Source: Flavobacterium sp.
GTDB taxonomy: Bacteria > Bacteroidota > Bacteroidia > Flavobacteriales > Flavobacteriaceae
DNA length: 28,853 nucleotides
NCBI RefSeq assembly: GCF_021151785.1
Contig: NZ_JAGKWP010000019.1
Location: 1-28,853, forward strand
Reading direction: 5' to 3'
Part shown: one piece after another, positions 23,315 through 28,853 of the stretch
How the letters are laid out: each line of letters starts with the position of its first letter
Position numbering within the stretch: position 1 is the first letter of the stretch
Program-made: the position numbers and the translations under genes
Notes under the pieces: generated by a model
Seen by the model: the letters and a program-made list of their open reading frames with translations, nothing else
Told to the model about the DNA's origin: nothing
Databases searched by the model: none

Positions 23315-24922
23315 ATGGCACAAATTATTACAATGCCCCGTTTAAGTGATACTATGACTGAAGGAGTTGTAGCGACATGGTTGAAAAAAGTGGGAGATAC
23401 AATCAAATCGGGAGATATTTTAGCAGAAATTGAAACAGACAAAGCCACTATGGAATTTGAGTCATTCTATGATGGTGTTTTATTACATATTGGAATCCAA
23501 GAAGGACAATCAGCACCTGTTGACTCTTTATTGGCTATCATAGGTCAACAAGGGGAAGATATTTCAGGCTTATTAACAGGAGGAGGTACTACACTTGAAA
23601 CTAAACAAATTGTAGAGACTCAACCAGAACAATCTACCTCTTCTCCATCGGCTGAAATTCCAGCTGGTGTAAAAGTAGTAACTATGCCTCGTTTGTCAGA
23701 TACAATGACTACAGGAACGGTAGCAACTTGGTTGAAGAAAGTTGGTGATGCCATCAAGGAAGGCGATATTATTGCTGAAATTGAAACAGACAAGGCTACC
23801 ATGGAATTTGAATCATTCAATGCAGGTACATTATTGTACATAGGTGTTGAAGAAGGTGGTTCGGCTCCAGTGGATAGTATTTTGGCTATTTTAGGTCCAG
23901 AAGGTACTGATGTTAGTGGAGTAGTAGCTAATTTTAAAGCTGACGGTTCGCAAAAAATTACAAAAGCTGAATCTGTTGTTGAAGCTAAAACGGAATCTAT
24001 TGCTGTGTCAAATTCAATATCTACCTCGTCAAGTGGAAGAATTTTTGCTTCACCTTTAGCGAAAAAGATTGCTCAAGATAAAGGTATAGACCTAGCGCAA
24101 GTTAAAGGAACTGGTGAAAATGGTAGAATAACTAAAGCAGATGTAGAAGGGTTTAATCCAACTTCTGTAAGTCCAGCACAAGCAATTGCTGATGCTACAT
24201 CTTCAGTTGCATCAGTTAAACCATTTGTTCCAGCAGGGGAAGTTTATCAAGAGGAAATTAAAAATTCGCAAATGCGTAAAACCATTGCGAGAAGATTGTC
24301 AGAATCTAAATTTACTGCTCCCCACTATTATTTAACTATCGAGTTAGATATGGATAATGCAATTGCGTCAAGAAATATGATCAATGGGTTACCAGATACT
24401 AAAGTTTCTTTTAATGATATGGTAATTAAAGCAAGTGCTATGGCGCTGAAAAAACATCCTCAAGTAAATTCTCAATGGAGAGAAGATGCTATGATAATTA
24501 ATCATCATGTAAATATTGGTGTTGCAGTAGCTGTTGAAGATGGGTTAGTGGTTCCAGTGTTAAAGTTTGCAGATCAAATGAGCTTGTCACAGATTGGAAT
24601 ATCAGTAAAAGATATGGCAGGAAGAGCCAAAAATAAAAAAATTCAACCGGCTGAAATGGAGGGAAGTACTTTTACCATTTCTAATTTAGGTATGTTTGGA
24701 ATACAGTCTTTCACATCAATTATTAATCAGCCAAATTCTGCTATTTTATCTGTTGGTGCCATTGTAGAGAAACCAGTAGTTAAAAGTGGTCAAATTGTTG
24801 TAGGTAATACAATGACTGTAACGTTGGCTTGTGATCACAGAACTGTAGATGGTGCTACCGGTGCTCAGTTTCTTCAAACGTTTAAAGCGTTTATGGAAAA
24901 TCCTGTTACAATGTTAGCTTAA
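23315..24922 (+). CDS. pdhC: Pyruvate dehydrogenase E2, dihydrolipoamide acetyltransferase
   Basis: A 535-residue core protein of the pyruvate dehydrogenase complex that transfers acetyl groups from lipoyl to CoA. Domains in order: lipoyl domain 1 (about 1-80, lipoylated Lys43 in ETDKATMEF); lipoyl domain 2 (about 119-200, Lys160 in the same motif); an E1/E3-binding domain at 243-280 (ASPLAKKIAQDKGIDLAQVK); and the catalytic domain from about 310. Its active-site DHRTVDGATG contains His508 and Asp512. Linkers are Ser/Thr/Ala/Pro-rich. It is co-transcribed with pdhA (8-nt gap), which supports pyruvate rather than 2-oxoglutarate as substrate. Two lipoyl domains per chain is common among Bacteroidota. 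Confidence 0.94.
   Translation: MAQIITMPRLSDTMTEGVVATWLKKVGDTIKSGDILAEIETDKATMEFESFYDGVLLHIGIQEGQSAPVDSLLAIIGQQGEDISGLLTGGGTTLETKQIVETQPEQSTSSPSAEIPAGVKVVTMPRLSDTMTTGTVATWLKKVGDAIKEGDIIAEIETDKATMEFESFNAGTLLYIGVEEGGSAPVDSILAILGPEGTDVSGVVANFKADGSQKITKAESVVEAKTESIAVSNSISTSSSGRIFASPLAKKIAQDKGIDLAQVKGTGENGRITKADVEGFNPTSVSPAQAIADATSSVASVKPFVPAGEVYQEEIKNSQMRKTIARRLSESKFTAPHYYLTIELDMDNAIASRNMINGLPDTKVSFNDMVIKASAMALKKHPQVNSQWREDAMIINHHVNIGVAVAVEDGLVVPVLKFADQMSLSQIGISVKDMAGRAKNKKIQPAEMEGSTFTISNLGMFGIQSFTSIINQPNSAILSVGAIVEKPVVKSGQIVVGNTMTVTLACDHRTVDGATGAQFLQTFKAFMENPVTMLA
23333..23818 (+). repeat. Tandem lipoyl-domain repeat inside pdhC
   Basis: Two 135-nt segments, 23333-23467 and 23684-23818, encode lipoyl-domain cores that are identical at 40 of 45 residues, starting at MPRLSDTMT and ending at ATMEFESF. 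The DNA differs mostly at third codon positions. This indicates an internal duplication kept under selection rather than a very recent copy. Confidence 0.8.
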
Positions 24923-24940
24923 TTTTTATACGAAATACTT

Positions 24941-24974
24941 AAAAAATCCTAAGGTTCATTCCTTGGGATTTTTT
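24941..24974 (+). terminator. pdhC terminator
   Basis: A 14-bp stem with one U-G pair: six A plus TCCTAAGG at 24941-24954, loop TTCATT, and CCTTGGGA plus six T at 24961-24974. The T tract merges into TATTTTTA (24974-24981), which could serve as a weak promoter for the next gene. Confidence 0.85.
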
Positions 24975-24995
24975 ATTTTTACAAAAAAGAGAAGT

Positions 24996-25961
24996 ATGAA
25001 AAAAATAAGTTTTCTTTTAGTTGTTCTGAGTTTTGTAGCATGTAAGACAACTAAAAGTTCATCGTCAGTTGATCAAGTATTTCAGTATGCCAAGCCAACT
25101 GATGTAGCAAGTACATTAGCATTTTTAACTACCGATGAAAATATGGGTAGAGAGGCAGGTTCTAAAGAAATGCAAAAAGTAGTGACTTATTTAGAAGATG
25201 TATTTAAGAAAAATGGAGTAAAGCCTTATTTTACTTCCTATAGAGATACCTTAACTAATTTTGAAAGGCCAGCCTATAATATTGTTGGATTTATAGAAGG
25301 TAATGATCTAAAATTGAAAAATCAATTTGTTATTATTGGTGCACATTACGACCACATTGGGAAGGTTAAAAATGCTGTGAATGGAGATGATATTGCTAAT
25401 GGAGCTAATGACAATGCAGCAGGTACTACAGCAGTTACTGAAGTAGTTAAGTATTTTGCTGCTAATAGAACTAATAAAAGGAGTTTGCTTTTTGTTTTCT
25501 TTACAGCAGAAGAAAAGGGCTTATTAGGCTCTAAACATTTAGCTGCTAAATTGAAAAAACAGCAGTTGGATTTATACTTTATGTTTAATTATGAAATGAT
25601 TGGTGTGCCAATGGTTAATAAGGATATGTTACTTTATTTAACAGGTTTTGGTAAAAGTAACATGGCCGCTAAAATGAATGAATATGCAGGGGAAAAGTTA
25701 ATTGGTTATATCCCAGCAGAAACCAAATATGGATTGTTTCGCGCATCTGATAATTATCCTTTTTACTATGAATTTGAAGTGCCTTCACAGACCGTTTCTA
25801 CATTTGATTTTGAAAATTTTCAATTTTATCATCAACCGGATGATGAGTTTGATAAAATGGACATAACCCATATAACCAATGTAGTTAATAAAACAATTCC
25901 AGTTTTGGAAAGAATGATAAATGCTTCAACTAAAGAAATTAAATTAAATGAAACAAAATAA
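24996..25961 (+). CDS. M28-family zinc peptidase lipoprotein
   Basis: A 321-residue predicted lipoprotein metallopeptidase. The frame is open from 24963, but ATG 24996 gives a clean signal peptide and lipobox with Cys16 (VVLSFVAC) and avoids the terminator. Zinc-site residues of family M28 are His117 (in GAHYDH), Asp139 (GANDNAAG), the Glu172-Glu173 pair (FTAEE) and His279 (YHQPDDEFD). The usual Asp of the NxDMxG motif is Glu200 here (NYEMIG), a conservative change that I believe is common in Bacteroidota. Probably an aminopeptidase acting in the periplasm or on the outer-membrane face; the substrate is unknown. It overlaps the next gene by 14 nt. Confidence 0.88.
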   Translation: MKKISFLLVVLSFVACKTTKSSSSVDQVFQYAKPTDVASTLAFLTTDENMGREAGSKEMQKVVTYLEDVFKKNGVKPYFTSYRDTLTNFERPAYNIVGFIEGNDLKLKNQFVIIGAHYDHIGKVKNAVNGDDIANGANDNAAGTTAVTEVVKYFAANRTNKRSLLFVFFTAEEKGLLGSKHLAAKLKKQQLDLYFMFNYEMIGVPMVNKDMLLYLTGFGKSNMAAKMNEYAGEKLIGYIPAETKYGLFRASDNYPFYYEFEVPSQTVSTFDFENFQFYHQPDDEFDKMDITHITNVVNKTIPVLERMINASTKEIKLNETK

Positions 25962-26637
25962 ACATGTAATCATAACCGGTACTTCTAGAGGTATAGGTTA
26001 TGAAATGGCTTTGTATCTTGCAAATGAAGGTTGTCAGGTTTTAGCAATTTCTAGAAAAACACCTCAAGCATTAATTGAACATCAAAACATTTCTTGTCTG
26101 TCCATTGATATTGCTAATTTTGATAATTTGTATCATGTTGCTAATTTCATTGACACAGTTTGGGATAAAAAAGTTGATGTATTAATACATAATGCTGGAA
26201 GCTTGCTGCATAAACCCTTCACACAAATTAAAGCAGAAGAGTTTGAACACGTTTATAAAGTTAATGTTTTTGCAGTAGCTGAGTTGTCTAAATTGTGTAT
26301 TCCTTATATGAATAAAGGGAGTCATGTGGTTACAATAAGCTCGATGGGAGGTATACAAGGGAGTATGAAATTTGCTGGATTAGCTGCGTATAGTTCAAGT
26401 AAAGGAGCTGTTATAACCTTATCCGAATTGTTGGCCGAAGAATACAAGGAACAAGGTATTGCATTTAATGTGTTGGCCTTGGGAGCAGTTCAAACAGAAA
26501 TGTTGCAAGAGGCTTTTCCAGGTTACGAGGCGCCAATTTCAGCATTGGAAATGGCAAAATATATTGCTAATTTTTCATTAACAGGAAATCAATATTTTAA
26601 CGGAAAGGTTTTACAAGTAAGTTCAACAACGCCCTAA
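25948..26637 (+). CDS. Short-chain dehydrogenase/reductase (SDR)
   Basis: A 229-residue classical SDR with an NAD(P)-binding TGTSRGIG at 10-17, the HNAG motif (Asn82), and the catalytic residues Ser131/132, Tyr148 and Lys152 in YSSSK. The C-terminal segment after LGAVQTEM is short, and the enzyme is slightly smaller than the usual 245-250. Arg14 in the glycine-rich loop would be compatible with NADPH. Substrate is not evident. It overlaps the M28 gene by 14 nt upstream and the SprT-like gene by 1 nt downstream (TAATG), so translation is probably coupled. Confidence 0.9.
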   Translation: MKQNKHVIITGTSRGIGYEMALYLANEGCQVLAISRKTPQALIEHQNISCLSIDIANFDNLYHVANFIDTVWDKKVDVLIHNAGSLLHKPFTQIKAEEFEHVYKVNVFAVAELSKLCIPYMNKGSHVVTISSMGGIQGSMKFAGLAAYSSSKGAVITLSELLAEEYKEQGIAFNVLALGAVQTEMLQEAFPGYEAPISALEMAKYIANFSLTGNQYFNGKVLQVSSTTP

Positions 26638-27239
26638 TGGAAACAGTTTTGTTAAAATACTTGCCTGAACATGCTGTGCATCCTTGTTTCGAATTAATCA
26701 AGGCTAATCATGTTCATTTAAAAATAGTAGATGAAAGACAAACTAGACACGGTGATTACAGAATTCGTCCAGATGGTTCTCATCAAATAACAATTAATGC
26801 TAGTTTAAATAAATATAGGTTTTTAATTACTTTAATACATGAAATAGCTCATCTCGTAGCATTCGAAAAGTATGGGCGAACAATTTTACCTCATGGAGCA
26901 GAATGGAAGCATACATTTCAACATCTAATGATACCTTTTATCAGACCAGAAATTTTTCCTCACACGCTTTTACCTTTGTTAGCAAGGCATTTTAAGAATC
27001 CTAAAGCAAGTAGTGATACTGATGCAACTCTAGCGCTTGCATTAAAGCAATTTGATGAGCGAAATACAGAGAAAAATTATATCTTTGAAATTCCTTATGG
27101 GAGCACGTTCAGAGTTAATAATGGAAAGGTTTTTAAAAAAATAGCGCTAAGGGTGAAAAGATATGAATGCATCGAAGTCCTTACAGGTCGTATTTTTTTA
27201 TTTCAACCTAATGCAGAAGTTGAGTTAATTGCTGAGTAA
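26637..27239 (+). CDS. SprT-like zinc metalloprotein
   Basis: A 200-residue protein with a SprT-like/zincin core. HEIAH at 68-72 gives two zinc ligands and the catalytic Glu, and the downstream PHGAEWKHTF segment (85-94) supplies the third, probably His92. SprT-like domains occur in DNA-protein crosslink proteases such as Spartan, but bacterial members are largely uncharacterised and no such role is shown here. The second half (about 100-200) has a beta-rich tail, FEIPYGSTFRVNNGKVF and onward, without the Cys zinc ribbon of some relatives. It begins inside the SDR stop codon and is followed by manC after 20 nt. Confidence 0.85.
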   Translation: METVLLKYLPEHAVHPCFELIKANHVHLKIVDERQTRHGDYRIRPDGSHQITINASLNKYRFLITLIHEIAHLVAFEKYGRTILPHGAEWKHTFQHLMIPFIRPEIFPHTLLPLLARHFKNPKASSDTDATLALALKQFDERNTEKNYIFEIPYGSTFRVNNGKVFKKIALRVKRYECIEVLTGRIFLFQPNAEVELIAE

Positions 27240-27259
27240 AAATTTTGAAAATTAAAGTC

Positions 27260-28318
27260 ATGAATAAAAATTATTATGCTATTGTGATGGCTGGTGGAGT
27301 GGGTTCTCGATTTTGGCCTGTTAGTACGGTTGATTTTCCAAAACAATTCCACGATATGTTAGGAACAGGTGAGACACTAATTCAAAAAACGGTAAGTCGT
27401 TTAACTCAAATAGTTCCTCAAGAGAATATTTTGATTTTAACCAATGAAAGATATAGTGAAATTACACTTGAACAATTGTCTTTTATAAAACCTGAGCAAA
27501 TTGTTTTAGAGCCCGCAATGAGAAATACGGCGCCTTGTATTTTATATGCTTCAATGAAAATTAAAAAAATGAATCCTAATGCAATTGTAGTTGTAGCACC
27601 AAGTGATCATTGGATTGAGGATGAAGTACAATTTGTTGCTAATTTAGAACGTTCATTTCAATATTGTGAACATAAAGATTCTTTGATGACTATTGGAATT
27701 CTACCAACTTTTCCAAATACAGGATACGGTTATATTGAATATGATAAATTAGATGTGCGTCCAATTAAACAAGTTGTTCAATTTAGAGAAAAACCAGATT
27801 ATGCTACAGCTAGAAAGTTTATACAAAGTCGTAACTTTTTATGGAATGCAGGTATATTTGTTTGGAATGTAAATGCCGTTTTAAAGGCTTATGAAATGTA
27901 TAATCCAGCTATGTATCAATTATTTGATTCGGGATATCATTTTTACAATACTTCTGATGAAAGAAATTTTATTTCAACACAGTATCCAAAAGCAGAAAAT
28001 ATTTCGGTTGATTATGCCATTTTAGAAAAAGCAAATAATGTGTTTGTGCTTCCTGCTACATTTGATTGGAATGATTTAGGTACATGGGGTTCATTGCACG
28101 AAAAGTTAGAAAAAGATGCTAACAACAATGCTGTGATTAATGCTGCTGTAGTATTGGAAAATGCATCAGATAATATTATTAGAACGTCAGGTAAAAAATT
28201 AGTTGTTATTGATGGAATTTCCAATTTTATAATTGTAGATAAAGACGATGTTTTATTGATCTATCCAAAAGAAAAAGAACAAGACATAAAGAAAATTGTT
28301 GAAAAAATTAACACATAA
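27260..28318 (+). CDS. manC: Mannose-1-phosphate guanylyltransferase
   Basis: A 352-residue nucleotidyltransferase that makes GDP-mannose from mannose-1-phosphate and GTP, the donor for mannose, fucose and related sugars in O-antigen, capsule and glycoproteins. The signature GGVGSRFWPVS is at 12-22, with PKQF following. The later motifs APSDHWI, GYGYIEY, FREKP, WNAGIFVWN and FDWNDLGTWGS are all present. It lacks the C-terminal phosphomannose isomerase domain of bifunctional ManC/AlgA, as is usual at this length. A TTG at 27245 would add five residues, but the ATG at 27260 is preferred because it begins directly before the conserved strand. It ends the run that begins with the M28 peptidase. 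Confidence 0.93.
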   Translation: MNKNYYAIVMAGGVGSRFWPVSTVDFPKQFHDMLGTGETLIQKTVSRLTQIVPQENILILTNERYSEITLEQLSFIKPEQIVLEPAMRNTAPCILYASMKIKKMNPNAIVVVAPSDHWIEDEVQFVANLERSFQYCEHKDSLMTIGILPTFPNTGYGYIEYDKLDVRPIKQVVQFREKPDYATARKFIQSRNFLWNAGIFVWNVNAVLKAYEMYNPAMYQLFDSGYHFYNTSDERNFISTQYPKAENISVDYAILEKANNVFVLPATFDWNDLGTWGSLHEKLEKDANNNAVINAAVVLENASDNIIRTSGKKLVVIDGISNFIIVDKDDVLLIYPKEKEQDIKKIVEKINT

Positions 28319-28345
28319 AAAATGCGGGTTTAAACCGCATTTTTT
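28317..28345. terminator. manC terminator
   Basis: An 11-bp perfect repeat: six A plus TGCGG at 28317-28327, a 7-nt loop, and CCGCA plus six T at 28335-28345. The manC TAA (28316-28318) runs into its A tract. It may also serve the convergent gene at 28362. Confidence 0.88.
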
Positions 28346-28361
28346 GTTTCATTGTAAGGGG

Positions 28362-28799
28362 TTAAATTGAAGGGGGTAAGTTTGCCTCATTTTCTATATT
28401 ATTGATATGAGTTTCAGAGGGGATTTCCTCTTCAGAAGCCACTTTTTCTACACTGTTTTTTTCTTTTTTGAAATGTTCTACTTTAGTTTCCATTTCTTCT
28501 ACGGTATGACTTAATTTCTCTTTAGCAACTTGTGCTTTTTCTTCTACCCAATCTGTTGCCTCTGCAATTTTGTCTTTGGCATCATCTACAAATTGACTAA
28601 TTTTCTCAGGAACATGCATTTCTTCAACCTTTTCAGATAGAGTTTCTGTAACATGTTCAACTTTTTCCTTGACTTCATGAGCGATTTCTGAGGCTTTATC
28701 CATCGCTTGATCAGTCAACTCTGTGATATTTTCAGAGGCTTCCTCGGCTGTTTTTTTTGCTTTTCCAAATAATGAGTTGAAAAAATTTGATAATCCCAT
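28362..28799 (-). CDS. Charged amphipathic-helix protein, LEA/apolipoprotein-like
   Basis: Not a named family that I can assign. The 145 residues start with a short hydrophobic amphipathic piece (MGLSNFFNSLFGKAKK). A long stretch of Glu/Lys/Ala/Val repeats follows, about 15-120, such as EVKEKVEHVTETLSEKVEEM and DKIAEATDWVEEKAQ. It then ends in an acidic, probably disordered tail. There is no signal peptide, transmembrane segment or cysteine. The repeat spacing looks like 11-residue LEA group 3 or apolipoprotein-type helices, or a coiled coil; it also resembles YtxH-like stress proteins. Such proteins are often linked to desiccation or envelope stress, but that is inference. A TAAATTTG promoter element lies 32 nt upstream of its ATG. 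Confidence 0.75.
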   Translation of the reverse strand: MGLSNFFNSLFGKAKKTAEEASENITELTDQAMDKASEIAHEVKEKVEHVTETLSEKVEEMHVPEKISQFVDDAKDKIAEATDWVEEKAQVAKEKLSHTVEEMETKVEHFKKEKNSVEKVASEEEIPSETHINNIENEANLPPSI

Positions 28800-28831
28800 A
28801 ATTGATTGCTTTAATTGTTAATGATTTTTAT

Positions 28832-28839
28832 CAAATTTA
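28832..28839 (-). promoter_or_regulatory. -7 element for the LEA-like gene
   Basis: On the minus strand this reads TAAATTTG, an exact match to TAnnTTTG, ending 32 nt before the ATG at 28799. The matching -33 position would fall beyond the end of the window. Confidence 0.5.
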
Positions 28840-28853
28840 AGAAATTTCTGTTT

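Noticed and set aside
24963..24995. An upstream in-frame extension of the M28 peptidase to 24963.
   Set aside because: It would begin inside the pdhC terminator and hide the lipoprotein signal peptide that starts at 24996.
1..28853. Mobile elements, CRISPR arrays, defence or toxin-antitoxin systems, tRNA genes.
   Set aside because: No transposase, integrase, regularly spaced repeats or defence-type domains were seen by eye, and nearly all the sequence is accounted for by core genes. A tRNA or Rfam scan was not possible here.

Overview
The window looks like chromosomal DNA from a gliding member of the Flavobacteriaceae (Bacteroidota), most likely Flavobacterium or a near relative. Four things point there: the strong A+T bias; Bacteroidota-type promoters (TAnnTTTG, in two cases with TTG 19-20 nt upstream); A-rich rather than Shine-Dalgarno leaders; and the gldJ/porU/porV group of gliding and type IX secretion (T9SS) genes. 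It holds 27 protein genes. I saw no tRNA, rRNA, insertion sequence, integrase, prophage or CRISPR array, and no intergenic gap above 300 nt. This is ordinary core chromosome rather than an accessory island.

Layout, left to right. (1) 99-2118, minus strand: a Dps ferritin, a ZIP-family metal transporter and a SAM methyltransferase. (2) 2200-4160, plus: a THUMP-domain RNA methyltransferase divergent from the methyltransferase, then a small exported protein and a small membrane protein of unknown function. (3) 4203-6802, minus: RlmD-type 23S rRNA uracil methyltransferase followed by a lipoprotein and an outer-membrane-like protein whose reading frames overlap. (4) 6870-9496, plus: DUF1697, DUF1003 and ornithine aminotransferase. 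(5) 9564-11926, minus: AnmK and a Glu/Leu/Phe/Val-type dehydrogenase. (6) 12021-13160, plus: acyl-CoA dehydrogenase. (7) 13210-16280, minus: GldJ, a strong terminator, then MurF. (8) 16467-21604, plus: PorU (T9SS sortase) and PorV (its outer-membrane partner), divergent from gldJ. (9) 21690-24922, plus: cytidine deaminase, then pyruvate dehydrogenase E1-alpha and E2 with no E1-beta gene. (10) 24996-28318, plus: a tightly packed run of M28 peptidase lipoprotein, SDR oxidoreductase, SprT-like metalloprotein and mannose-1-phosphate guanylyltransferase. (11) 28362-28799, minus: a highly charged amphipathic-helix protein.

The clearest functional group is gldJ-porU-porV. GldJ is a lipoprotein needed for the gliding and secretion motor, while PorU and PorV belong to the surface complex that cleaves T9SS cargo and attaches it to the cell surface. 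Most transcription units are closed by near-perfect A/T-flanked hairpins, and eight are listed.

No wholly new multi-gene system stands out. The observations most worth checking are: a four-cysteine insertion in ornithine aminotransferase; an EF-hand-like loop in PorV; a hairpin at the predicted porV transcription start; promoter elements 4 nt before the rlmD and murF start codons, suggesting leaderless mRNAs; the overlapping lipoprotein/barrel pair; and the LEA-like protein at the right edge.
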